The notes beneath the pieces are model-generated. The model searched no databases. It was not told where the DNA came from and saw nothing but the letters and a program-made list of their open reading frames with translations. Shown piece after piece: positions 28,302 through 36,972 of a stretch of 64,000 nucleotides of DNA. The translations under genes and the position numbers were made by a program. Origin of the DNA: Ancylobacter amanitiformis. GTDB lineage: Bacteria > Pseudomonadota > Alphaproteobacteria > Rhizobiales > Xanthobacteraceae. Each line of letters begins with the position of its first letter. Positions within the stretch are counted from its first letter, which is position 1. The stretch lies in assembly GCF_030814815.1 (NCBI RefSeq), contig NZ_JAUSVR010000002.1, positions 467,349 to 531,348 of the forward strand, in the 5' to 3' direction.

Positions 28302-30188
28302 ATGCATCGCTATCGCACGCACACCTGCGGGGCCCTTCGCGCGAGCGAAATCGGCGAAACCGCCCGCCTCTCGGGCTGGTGCCACCGCATCCGTGACCAT
28401 GGCGGCGTGCTGTTCATCGATCTGCGCGACCATTATGGCCTGACGCAGGTCGTGGTCGATCCCGACAGCCCGGCCTTCAAGCTGGCCGAAACCGTGCGCG
28501 CGGAATGGGTGATCCGCGTGGATGGCCGCGTGCGCTCGCGCCCCGCCGGCACCGAGAACCCGGACCTGCCGACCGGGCAGGTGGAAATGTATGCCACCGA
28601 GATCGAGGTGCTGGGCCCCGCCGCCGAGCTGCCGCTCCCGGTTTTCGGCGATGTCGAGTACCCGGAAGAGACGCGGCTGCGCTACCGCTTCCTCGACCTG
28701 CGCCGCGAGAAGCTGCACAAGAACATCATGACGCGCGGCGCCATCATCGACGCCATGCGCCGGCGCATGAAGACGCAGGGCTTCTTCGAGTTCCAGACGC
28801 CCATACTCACGGCGTCCTCGCCGGAAGGCGCGCGCGACTTCCTGGTGCCGAGCCGTCTGCATCCCGGCAAGTTCTACGCGCTGCCGCAGGCGCCGCAGCA
28901 GTACAAGCAGCTGATCATGATGAGCGGCTTCGACCGCTATTTCCAGATCGCCCCGTGCTTCCGCGACGAGGACCCGCGCGCCGACCGCCTGCCGGGCGAG
29001 TTCTACCAGCTCGACCTGGAGATGAGCTTCGTCGAGCAGGAAGACGTGTTCGCCGCCGTCGAGCCGGTCATCACGGGCGTGTTCGAGGAATTCGCCGAGG
29101 GCAAGCCGGTCACGCAAAACTGGCCGCGCATTCCCTATGCCGTGTCGATGCAGAAATACGGCACCGACAAGCCGGACCTGCGCAACCCGATCGAGATGCA
29201 GGACGTCTCCGAGCATTTCCGCGGCTCGGGCTTCAAGGTGTTCGCGCGGCTGCTGGAAGACCCGAAGAACCGCGTCTGGGCGATCCCCGGCACCGGCGGC
29301 GGCTCCCGCGCCTTCTGCGACCGCATGAATTCGTGGGCGCAGGGCGAAGGCCAGCCGGGCCTCGGCTACATTATGTTCCGTCGCGAGAAACTCTCAGACG
29401 AAGCGATGACTGATCCGACTCATATACAGTCGCAAATTGCGCTTCGTCAGCTTCATCCCGATCCTAAGAATGCAGACTACAAGCATGGCGGACTGGACTA
29501 CGTCGCCGGTGGTGGGCCTGTCGCAAACAATATCGGGCCTGAGCGAGTTGAAGCCATTCGGCTGCAGCTCGATCTTAAAGAAGGCGACGCCGCCTTCTTC
29601 GTTGCCGGCAACCCGGAAAAGTTCGTCAAGTTTGCCGGTAGCGCCCGCACCAAGGTGGGCGAGGAACTGAAGCTGGTCGATTTCGACCGCTTCGAACTGG
29701 CCTGGATCGTCGACTTCCCGTTCTATGAGTGGAACGAGGACGACAAGCGGGTCGATTTCTCGCACAACCCCTTCTCCATGCCGCAGGGCGGGATGGACGC
29801 GCTGAACGGGCAGGACCCGCTGACCATCAAGGCGTTCCAGTACGATATCGCCTGCAATGGCTATGAGATCGCGTCGGGCGGCATCCGCAACCACCGCCCG
29901 GAGGCCATGGTGAAGGCGTTCGAGCTGGCCGGCTATGACGAGGAGACGGTGAAGGAGCGCTTCGGCGGCATGTACCGCGCCTTCCAGTATGGCGCGCCGC
30001 CCCATGGCGGCATGGCGGCGGGCGTGGACCGTATCGTCATGCTGCTCTGCGGCGTGACCAACCTGCGGGAAATCTCGATCTTCCCGATGAACCAGCAGGC
30101 GCAGGACATCCTGATGGGCGCGCCCAACGAGGCCAGCCCGAAGCAGCTGCGCGAGCTGCATATCCGCACCAACATCCAGGAAAAGTGA
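28302..30188 (+). CDS. aspS: Aspartyl-tRNA synthetase with an inserted segment
   Basis: Charges tRNA-Asp (and, in bacteria lacking AsnRS, tRNA-Asn). 628 residues, longer than the usual 590 or so. The OB-fold anticodon domain comes first ([20 protein letters not shown]). Class II motif 2 is in [19 protein letters not shown] and motif 3 in [15 protein letters not shown]. In the bacterial GAD insertion region, residues about 363-404 (29388-29513) are an extra segment ([14 protein letters not shown] to DYVAGG). Over it G+C falls to about 52% by my count, with codons such as ATA, TCA and ACT that neighbours avoid, and the lower G+C continues for about 80 bases further. The frame is kept, so the enzyme may still work. 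Confidence 0.95.
   Translation: MHRYRTHTCGALRASEIGETARLSGWCHRIRDHGGVLFIDLRDHYGLTQVVVDPDSPAFKLAETVRAEWVIRVDGRVRSRPAGTENPDLPTGQVEMYATEIEVLGPAAELPLPVFGDVEYPEETRLRYRFLDLRREKLHKNIMTRGAIIDAMRRRMKTQGFFEFQTPILTASSPEGARDFLVPSRLHPGKFYALPQAPQQYKQLIMMSGFDRYFQIAPCFRDEDPRADRLPGEFYQLDLEMSFVEQEDVFAAVEPVITGVFEEFAEGKPVTQNWPRIPYAVSMQKYGTDKPDLRNPIEMQDVSEHFRGSGFKVFARLLEDPKNRVWAIPGTGGGSRAFCDRMNSWAQGEGQPGLGYIMFRREKLSDEAMTDPTHIQSQIALRQLHPDPKNADYKHGGLDYVAGGGPVANNIGPERVEAIRLQLDLKEGDAAFFVAGNPEKFVKFAGSARTKVGEELKLVDFDRFELAWIVDFPFYEWNEDDKRVDFSHNPFSMPQGGMDALNGQDPLTIKAFQYDIACNGYEIASGGIRNHRPEAMVKAFELAGYDEETVKERFGGMYRAFQYGAPPHGGMAAGVDRIVMLLCGVTNLREISIFPMNQQAQDILMGAPNEASPKQLRELHIRTNIQEK
29388..29513 (+). other. Low-GC in-frame insertion in aspS
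   Basis: Forty-two codons that have no counterpart in the AspRS sequences I can recall. The normal run would go from YIMFRRE almost straight to [13 protein letters not shown]+C is about 52% against roughly two thirds around it. No terminal repeats or target duplication are evident. It may be acquired by recombination with a foreign aspS allele that carries this insertion. Confidence 0.6.
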
Positions 30189-30262
30189 ACCGCGCGCGGG
30201 GGTGAGGCCAGGGCCCCACCTCTCGCCCCGGCCTTACTCAGCCTTACGATATCACCCCAAGC

Positions 30263-32362
30263 TCACGGCTTCGCGGGCTTGGCCGGCAGCGCGGGCTTCG
30301 CCGGCTGGGCCGGTTTGGCGGGCGGCACGCCCGGCTGCGCGGGCTTGGCCGTGTGCACCGGCGGCGCGTCCGGCGCGATCACCGTGACGTTGATCTCGTC
30401 GATCAGGTCGAGCGGATCCTCGCCCTGCAGGGTCTCGATGATCATGCCGACCGGCAGCGCATCATTCCCGCGCGGAGTGATGCGCAAGGCCAGCGTGCCC
30501 AAGGGCCGTTGCAGGAAGCCGATGAAGCTCTGCGATGCCGCCTCCAGGTCCGGCCGGTCGGCGAGCGTGGCCGAGAACAGCAATTCGGCGAAGCCGGCCA
30601 GCAACTGGCGGGTTCCCTCGGGATCGAGGCCCTGTTCCCTAGCCGCCTCCTCCAGCTTGCGCTGGTAGATGCCGGCATCGATCGCGGTGATGTCGATCGA
30701 CTGCAGATTGGCGGCCATCGCGCCGGCCAGCGCCTCGTCGGGCTGCGGCGAGAACAGCGAATCGTCGACATCCCTCAGCCTCACCTTCACCGAGAGGGCG
30801 AAGGCATCCGACACTTCGGCATAGAGCGGGGCGAGGGTGAGCGTGCTGCCGGCCTCGTCCCACTGCCCGCCAATGTCCAGCGCCACGCTGGCCCGCTTCA
30901 GGCCGTCCGGCACCAGCGCGAAGAGCGGCCCGTCATCGTGAAAGGCCGAGGTCGGCCCGGAAAGCCGCAGCGTCGCGCTCACATGCGTGGGGATGGCGTC
31001 GGTCTCGCCCTTCCAGGAAAGCGCGAACCTGTCCACCACCACGGGCTCGCCACCGGAGGGCGCCGGCGCCTCCGCACCCTCGATGGTCACGCTGTCGAGC
31101 AGGCCGAACAGCCGCATGATCCAGCCGATCGCCCGGGCGTTGCCGGGGTCCTCCGCCACGTCGGCGGCCACGTCCATCAACGCCCCGGGGCGCAGGCCCC
31201 CGATCTTCAGTGTATCGATGCGAATGACCTTGCCGGACGCATCCACGCCCTTGAGACGCTCCAGCGCGAGGCTTTCCAGGCGCCCACCCGCCAGCGGGCC
31301 GGCGGTCAGCGCGGCAAGCTCGGCCTTGCTGCCATCCGGTTCGCCTCCGGCGAGGTCGCGGAAGGCGACGGATTTGAAGCTGATGCCGTCATAGGTGGCG
31401 GCGACGGCGCGCAGCAGGTCCACTTCGAGTTCCGGCGGCGCCTTGCCGCCGGCCTGCTGCAGGCGCGTGCCGAGGGCGAACAGGTCTTCCGCCGGGATGG
31501 AGGCCGGCCGGATGGCCACGTCGCGAATATCGGCCGCGCTCCAGCTTTGGGTGATGCCGTTCTCCGCCGTGACGGTGTAGCCATCGATCATGACGGAACC
31601 ATAGACGGTGCGGAACTCGGTCGCCGCCTCGCGGCTCTGCGGATCGAGCAGGGTGAGCAGGGCGCCGACATCGATGGCGCGGCTCTCGACCCGCCCGAGC
31701 GTGCCCTTGGCCGCATAGGCCGGCGCGCCGCCAATGGTGAAGCGGGAAGGCTCCACGCTTGCCTCGGCGAGGATGCCGTCCTTCAGCTGGCGAAAACTCG
31801 CCGCGCCATGGGCGATGTCGGTCTCGACACGGCTCTCGCCGGCGCCCGAGCGGGTGCTGGCGAGCGATTCGGGGATGCTGATCCGGTCGGCCTGCGTCTG
31901 TTCCAGCGCCAGCCGGGCAACCAGCCAGGGGCGCCCGGGGCTCTGGGGCGGGGCGGCCGGCAGTTCGACGCCCTCCGCCTCGATCTTCGGCGCGCGATAG
32001 CTGCCCTCCATGCCCGGCGCCAGCGGCAGCGGGCCCTCGAAGGCGAGGTCGACAAGCTCGACATGGCGGGCGAACAGGCGGGCGGCCGGGCGTTGTTCCA
32101 GGCCCTCGGCGCGGAACGAGGCAAGGGTCAGCTTGCCCTGGCCGGGCGCCGAGAAGGACAGCCCGCGAACCTCGAAAGTGCCCTTGAAATAATCATAGTG
32201 CAGTTCGCCGCGCCTTGCCTCGATCCCATCGACGCCGAGCTGGGCAAACAGCGCGTCGAGCTGGCGCCGGGCCAACTGGTCCACAATGAGGTTGAAGCTG
32301 AAAAAACCGCCGATACCGACGACGCCAAGAGCGACCAGAGCGATGATAAGTGGCTTGCGCAT
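30263..32362 (-). CDS. Large membrane-anchored protein, unknown function
   Basis: A 699-residue protein. It starts with MRKPLIIALVALGVVGIGGF, a single N-terminal membrane anchor, followed by a long beta-rich part with repeated VxxLxF-type strands, resembling AsmA/YdgA-like periplasmic proteins in general layout, although I cannot name a family. The last 35 residues are a low-complexity Pro-Ala-Lys tail (PAKPAQPAKPALPAKP). I start at the ATG ending at 32362; the open frame to 32707 has no sense. It is convergent with aspS. Likely envelope-associated; role unknown. Confidence 0.75.
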   Translation of the reverse strand: MRKPLIIALVALGVVGIGGFFSFNLIVDQLARRQLDALFAQLGVDGIEARRGELHYDYFKGTFEVRGLSFSAPGQGKLTLASFRAEGLEQRPAARLFARHVELVDLAFEGPLPLAPGMEGSYRAPKIEAEGVELPAAPPQSPGRPWLVARLALEQTQADRISIPESLASTRSGAGESRVETDIAHGAASFRQLKDGILAEASVEPSRFTIGGAPAYAAKGTLGRVESRAIDVGALLTLLDPQSREAATEFRTVYGSVMIDGYTVTAENGITQSWSAADIRDVAIRPASIPAEDLFALGTRLQQAGGKAPPELEVDLLRAVAATYDGISFKSVAFRDLAGGEPDGSKAELAALTAGPLAGGRLESLALERLKGVDASGKVIRIDTLKIGGLRPGALMDVAADVAEDPGNARAIGWIMRLFGLLDSVTIEGAEAPAPSGGEPVVVDRFALSWKGETDAIPTHVSATLRLSGPTSAFHDDGPLFALVPDGLKRASVALDIGGQWDEAGSTLTLAPLYAEVSDAFALSVKVRLRDVDDSLFSPQPDEALAGAMAANLQSIDITAIDAGIYQRKLEEAAREQGLDPEGTRQLLAGFAELLFSATLADRPDLEAASQSFIGFLQRPLGTLALRITPRGNDALPVGMIIETLQGEDPLDLIDEINVTVIAPDAPPVHTAKPAQPGVPPAKPAQPAKPALPAKPAKP

Positions 32363-32529
32363 GCCGTTTTGACCTGAAAGCGAACGATGGCGACCCTGCA
32401 GCTCCGGGCCGCATCCGTGCAGCCAGCTTAGACGAACCGCCCAAGTGCAGGCATCAGAAAATGGGAAAGACGTTGTACGGCGGAGCAGAATCCCTATTCT
32501 CCGCCCGCCGTTTCGGGGAAGGACATGCC

Positions 32530-34809
32530 ATGGCTTCGTATATTTCCGATGATCTGCGCTCGGGAGCGATGATCTATCACCGGCTGCCGCGCCCGGGTAA
32601 GCTGGAAATTCAGCCCACCAAGCCGCTGGCCAACCAGCGCGATCTGGCGCTCGCCTACACGCCCGGCGTCGCCGCCGTATGCGAGGCCATCGCCGCCGAC
32701 CCGGCACTTGCCGCCGAGCTGACCGCCAAGCAGAATCTCGTCGCCGTGGTTTCCAACGGCACCGCCGTGCTTGGCCTGGGCAATATCGGCCCGCTCGCCT
32801 CGAAGCCGGTGATGGAAGGCAAGGCCGTCCTCTTCAAGAAATTCGCCGGCATCGATGTGTTCGACATCGAGATCAACGCGCTTGAGGTCGACCATGTGGT
32901 CAGCGTCGTGGCGGCGCTGGAGCCGACCTTCGGCGGCATCAATCTGGAAGACATCAAGGCGCCGGAATGCTTCGAGATCGAGAGGCAGCTGCGCGACCGG
33001 ATGAACATCCCGGTCTTCCATGACGACCAGCACGGCACGGCGATCATCGTCGCCGCGGCGATCGTCAATGCGCTGCATATCGGGGCTAAGAAGATCGAGG
33101 ACGTGAAGATCGTCACCTCGGGCGCCGGCGCCGCCGCCATCGCGACGCTGAACCTGCTGGAGTCGATGGGCGCCCGCCGCGCCAACATCTTCGTCACCGA
33201 TATCGAAGGCGTGGTCTATGAGGGCCGCGAGAAGCTGATGGACCCCTACAAGGGGGTCTTCGCGCAGAAGACCGAGCTGCGCACGCTGGCCGAGGTGATC
33301 GCCGGCGCCGACATCTTCATCGGCCTCTCGGCCGGCGGCGTGCTCAAGCCGGAAATGCTCAAGGCCATGGCCGACCGCCCGCTGATCATGGCGCTGGCCA
33401 ACCCCACGCCGGAGATCATGCCGGAACTGGCGCGCGAGGCGCGGCCCGACGCGATGATCTGCACCGGCCGCTCGGACTTCCCCAACCAGGTCAACAATGT
33501 CCTGTGCTTCCCCTTCATCTTCCGCGGCGCGCTGGATGCTGGCGCGACCACGATCAACGAGGAGATGAAGATCGCGGCGGTGAACGCCATTGCCGAACTG
33601 GCGCGCGACACGCCCTCCGATGTCGTGGCCCGCGCCTATGGCGGCGAGACCCCGATCTTCGGTGCGAACTCGCTCATTCCCTCGCCATTCGACCCGCGCC
33701 TCATCCTGCGCGTCGCTCCCGCGGTGGCCAAGGCGGCGATGGATTCGGGCGTCGCCAAGCGGCCGATCGCCGATTTCGAGGCCTATCAGGAGCAGCTCGA
33801 CCGCTTCGTGTTCCGCTCCGGCCTGGTGATGAAGCCGATCTTCACCCTCGCCAAGCAGGCGCCCAAGCGCGTGATCTATGCCGAGGGCGAGGATGAGCGC
33901 ATCCTGCGCGCGGTGCAGGTGGTGATCGAGGAGGGCATTGCCCGCCCGATCCTGATCGGCCGCCCCAGCGTCATCGACACCCGCCTGCAGCGCTTCGGCC
34001 TGTCGATCCGCCCCGGCGTCGATTTTGACCTGATCGACCCCGAGGACGATCCGCGCTACCGCGACTATGTGCAGACCTATGTCGAGCGCGCCGGCCGGCG
34101 CGGCGTGACGCCCGAGCTTGCCCGCACGCTGGTGCGCACGACGCCGACGGTGATCGCCGCGGTGGCGGTGATGCGCGGCGATGCCGACACCATGATCTGC
34201 GGCGTCGAGGGCCGCTTCATCCGCCACCTGCGCCACATCCGCACCATTATCGGGCTGGCGCCGGGCGTGCGCGATGTCGCCGCGCTCTCCATGCTGCTGA
34301 CGGCGAAGGGCGCCTTCTTCCTGTGCGACACGCAGGTGACGCTCGATCCCGCCGCCGAGGATCTGGCCGAGATGGCGCAGCTGGCAGCCGCCCATGTGCG
34401 CCGGTTCGGCATCGAGCCCAAGGTGGCGCTGCTGTCGCATTCGGATTTCGGCAGCCGCGACGACGACAGCGCAACCAAGATGCGCCGCGCGCTGGAACTC
34501 ATCCAGGAGAAGGCGCCCGACCTGATGGTCGATGGCGAGATGGAAGGCGACAGCGCGCTCATTCCGGAAATGCGCGAGCGTGTGCTGCCCGGCAGCCGGC
34601 TGCAGGGCGTGGCCAATATTCTCGTCATGCCCAATCTCGATGCGGCCAATATCGGCTACCAGATGGTGAAGGTGTTCGGCGATGCGCTTCCGGTCGGGCC
34701 GATCCTGCTCGGCCCGGCGCGCCCCGCCCACATCCTGACGCCGTCGGTCACCGCGCGCGGCGTGGTCAACATGACGGCGATCGCGGTGGTCGAAGCTCAG
34801 GAGCACTGA
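32530..34809 (+). CDS. maeB: NADP-dependent malic enzyme with phosphotransacetylase-like domain
   Basis: Oxidative decarboxylation of malate to pyruvate with NADP, feeding gluconeogenesis and NADPH supply. 759 residues from ATG 32530, which follows GGGGAAGGA. Residues 1-430 form the malic enzyme part: [60 protein letters not shown]. Residues 430-759 form the phosphotransacetylase-like domain ([40 protein letters not shown]), found in the large bacterial form and used for allosteric control by acetyl-CoA rather than catalysis. Monocistronic by context. Confidence 0.97.
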   Translation: MASYISDDLRSGAMIYHRLPRPGKLEIQPTKPLANQRDLALAYTPGVAAVCEAIAADPALAAELTAKQNLVAVVSNGTAVLGLGNIGPLASKPVMEGKAVLFKKFAGIDVFDIEINALEVDHVVSVVAALEPTFGGINLEDIKAPECFEIERQLRDRMNIPVFHDDQHGTAIIVAAAIVNALHIGAKKIEDVKIVTSGAGAAAIATLNLLESMGARRANIFVTDIEGVVYEGREKLMDPYKGVFAQKTELRTLAEVIAGADIFIGLSAGGVLKPEMLKAMADRPLIMALANPTPEIMPELAREARPDAMICTGRSDFPNQVNNVLCFPFIFRGALDAGATTINEEMKIAAVNAIAELARDTPSDVVARAYGGETPIFGANSLIPSPFDPRLILRVAPAVAKAAMDSGVAKRPIADFEAYQEQLDRFVFRSGLVMKPIFTLAKQAPKRVIYAEGEDERILRAVQVVIEEGIARPILIGRPSVIDTRLQRFGLSIRPGVDFDLIDPEDDPRYRDYVQTYVERAGRRGVTPELARTLVRTTPTVIAAVAVMRGDADTMICGVEGRFIRHLRHIRTIIGLAPGVRDVAALSMLLTAKGAFFLCDTQVTLDPAAEDLAEMAQLAAAHVRRFGIEPKVALLSHSDFGSRDDDSATKMRRALELIQEKAPDLMVDGEMEGDSALIPEMRERVLPGSRLQGVANILVMPNLDAANIGYQMVKVFGDALPVGPILLGPARPAHILTPSVTARGVVNMTAIAVVEAQEH

Positions 34810-34811
34810 GT

Positions 34812-34850
34812 CGCCGCACGTTGCCGCCGCACGTCGCCGCCGCACGATGC
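34812..34850. repeat. 13-bp tandem repeat, three copies
   Basis: CGCCGCACGTTGC, CGCCGCACGTCGC, CGCCGCACGATGC: three adjacent units beginning two bases after the maeB stop. Confidence 0.85.
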
Positions 34851-35039
34851 TGCGGTGTTGGGTCGGGCGCTCGTCGCGGGTGCCCGACCGGCCGCGATGA
34901 GGGGGCCCTCGCGCGGATTCGTTGCTCGACGGCCCGTTGCGAGGTGTAAGCTCCGGCAGGGCCGACATCTCGCGCGTCCCATGTCTCGCGCGTCCAACAC
35001 TCCGGCCCGCCCGCGCGGCGTATCACAGGGAATGCACGC

Positions 35040-35363
35040 ATGATCCGCCTCCCGGCCGCCGCGACACTCGCGGCTACTCTCGCGACCTCCCTGGCCATCT
35101 GCGCGGCGCAGCCGGCACTGGCCGGCAACAAGGCGGTTACCGGCGCGATCATTGGTGGCGTGGCGGGCGCGGTGGTCGGTGGCGCCGTCACCGGCAATGC
35201 CACCGGCGCGGTGGTCGGCGGCGCGGTCGGTGCCGGCACGGGCGCCGCCATCGGCGCCAGCCAGAACCAGAAGAGCTCGAATTATTACTGGCGTGGCGGC
35301 ACCTGTTACTATCGTCAGCCGAACGGTTACGTCGTCCCCACCAAGAACAGCCGCTGCCGCTGA
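35040..35363 (+). CDS. Glycine-zipper exported protein
   Basis: A 107-residue protein. A signal peptide ends near QPALAGNK. Then comes a glycine-zipper stretch, AIIGGVAGAVVGGAVTGNAT, continuing as GAVVGGAVGAGTGAAIG, of the YMGG-like type that packs as membrane helices in outer-membrane proteins. The C-terminus has two Cys in a small motif, YYWRGGTCYYRQPNG to SRCR. It has a close paralogue 175 bases downstream with the same zipper and tail, so the two arose by duplication. Likely an envelope protein; function unknown. Confidence 0.8.
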   Translation: MIRLPAAATLAATLATSLAICAAQPALAGNKAVTGAIIGGVAGAVVGGAVTGNATGAVVGGAVGAGTGAAIGASQNQKSSNYYWRGGTCYYRQPNGYVVPTKNSRCR

Positions 35364-35538
35364 CGGCGTGCGCCTGGCCTCTGGCAAGCCGGCGCTTGCC
35401 TCGAGGGCGGCCGATGATGGCCGTGACGCATCGGTGACAAATCATCCTAGGACGGGACTATCTGCCTTATCGACAAGCGGGCGGCGGGGGCAGAGGATCG
35501 CTGTCCGTCTCGCCTGCGCACCCCCCGGGATTTCCGAC

Positions 35539-35856
35539 ATGCTTCGCCACGCCTGCGCCGCCGCCCTTCTGGCCCTTCTGGCGTTCTGGGTCGCGCATCC
35601 TGCCGCCGCGCAGAACAGCACGGCGCGCGGCGCCCTCATCGGCGGCGCGACGGGTGCCGTGGTCGGCGGCGCCGTGACCGGCACGGGCCGCGGTGCGCTG
35701 GTGGGTGGCGCCCTCGGCGCAGGCACCGGCGCGGCGATTGGCGCGAGCCGCAACCGCAACAGCCGCTCCTACCATTTCTGGCGCAACGGCAATTGCTACT
35801 ACCGCCAGTCCAACGGCCGCGTGCTGCGCTCGAATCCGCGCCATTGCCGGCGCTGA
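35539..35856 (+). CDS. Glycine-zipper exported protein, paralogue
   Basis: A 105-residue paralogue of the preceding gene. Signal peptide MLRHACAAALLALLAFWVAHPAAAQ, glycine zipper GALIGGATGAVVGGAVTGTG and GALVGGALGAGTGAAIGAS, and the same Cys-containing tail, FWRNGNCYYRQSNG to RHCRR. The mature parts align without gaps over most of their length; the signal peptides differ. A GGGA site precedes ATG 35539. The open frame extends upstream without meaning. The shared C-terminal motif suggests a conserved function beyond the zipper. Confidence 0.8.
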   Translation: MLRHACAAALLALLAFWVAHPAAAQNSTARGALIGGATGAVVGGAVTGTGRGALVGGALGAGTGAAIGASRNRNSRSYHFWRNGNCYYRQSNGRVLRSNPRHCRR

Positions 35857-36117
35857 GCCGGCCCGCCGTAGCCCCTCGCCGGGCTTTCCCGGCCCCGTGT
35901 GAGCGGGGCTCCGCACGCTCGAACTTTGCGGCGGGAATGCGGTGAAATGTGCCGTGCAAAAGCCACAATTTTGACCAAGCTGTGCGCAGCACGGATTTGA
36001 CCGAACGACTGGCCGGTCCTTGATGGGGCGACCCGTTGCTTTCGCGAGAATTGGCTGCAAGCGGCGGTCCCCTGAGGGGTCGTTGACCGAAGATTCTGGC
36101 CTCTAAGGTTTCGTTCT

Positions 36118-36330
36118 ATGGCTGATACCGGCACCGTTAAGTGGTTCAATGAGCAGAAGGGCTATGGATTCATCCAGCCCGATAACGGCGGGAAGGACGT
36201 TTTCGTCCATATCAGCGCCGTGCAGCGTTCGGGTCTTCAGGGCCTGCGTGAGGGCGAGAAGGTGTCCTTCGAACTCTCGACCGACCAGCGCTCGGGCAAG
36301 ACCTCGGCGGTCAACCTGCGCCCGCTCTGA
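36118..36330 (+). CDS. Cold-shock family protein
   Basis: A 70-residue CspA-type single-stranded nucleic-acid binding protein. RNP1 reads KGYGFIQP and RNP2 VFVHISAV; the typical [11 protein letters not shown] start is present. Ends in [12 protein letters not shown]. An AAGG site precedes ATG 36118. A second, nearly identical csp gene follows 245 bases downstream, each with its own long leader, which in csp genes often carries temperature-dependent structure. Confidence 0.96.
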   Translation: MADTGTVKWFNEQKGYGFIQPDNGGKDVFVHISAVQRSGLQGLREGEKVSFELSTDQRSGKTSAVNLRPL

Positions 36331-36575
36331 GTGAGGGCTGAGCCCGTCCTGCGGGCTGGAAACTCTGTCTGGAGCCAGTATATTGTCGCCATTCCCTTGC
36401 GGCATGGCGACGTTCCCCCTTGCTTGCGGAAGCCTTGCCATCGGACCTTGGCTGGCCTTCTTGAACGTGTCATCCGGCCAAGCCGGTGCACGATCAGCTT
36501 TCTACCCGATTTGACCCGGCAGTCAGGGGCGAGGTGCCTCTTGAATGCCTCACCTTCACACATGAGACCACCTTT

Positions 36576-36791
36576 ATGGCGAAGCTGACCGGTACCGTTA
36601 AGTGGTTCAACGATCAGAAGGGCTACGGCTTCATTCAGCCGGATGGCTCGGGCAAGGACGTATTCGTCCATATCAGCGCCGTGCAGCGTTCGGGCCTGCA
36701 GGGCCTGCGCGATGGCGAAAAGGTGTCCTTCGAACTCGACACCGACCAGCGCTCGGGCAAGACCTCGGCGGTCAACCTGAGCGTCGGCTGA
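36576..36791 (+). CDS. Cold-shock family protein, paralogue
   Basis: A 71-residue CspA-type protein, about 85% identical by eye to the previous one; DNA is also highly similar through the coding region ([14 protein letters not shown] and SGKTSAVNL are the same). RNP1 KGYGFIQP and RNP2 VFVHISAV are intact. ATG 36576 is chosen; upstream in-frame residues do not fit. A strong terminator follows. The pair is a recent tandem duplication. Confidence 0.96.
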   Translation: MAKLTGTVKWFNDQKGYGFIQPDGSGKDVFVHISAVQRSGLQGLRDGEKVSFELDTDQRSGKTSAVNLSVG

Positions 36792-36827
36792 TAAGCCTCC
36801 GGGTCGCACCAGGCGTCCCGCATGAAG

Positions 36828-36858
36828 CCGCCGCTCCCGCCGGAGCGGCGGTTTTTTT
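36828..36858 (+). terminator. Intrinsic terminator after second csp gene
   Basis: CCGCCGCTCC, loop CGCC, GGAGCGGCGG, then TTTTTTT. Perfect 10-bp stem and seven T. Confidence 0.95.
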
Positions 36859-36972
36859 GTGCTGGAGAAGGGGCGGGCGCGGACCGGACCGGCCGTCACC
36901 CCGCCCCGTCGGGCCGTGCGCGACGCCGATGACGGGGCGTCGCGCGTCGTTGCCTGCGGCCCTGCGGAGGCC

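Noticed and set aside
36342..36358. Hairpin after first csp gene as terminator
   Set aside because: AGCCCG / CGGGCT stem is only six base pairs and no T tract follows.
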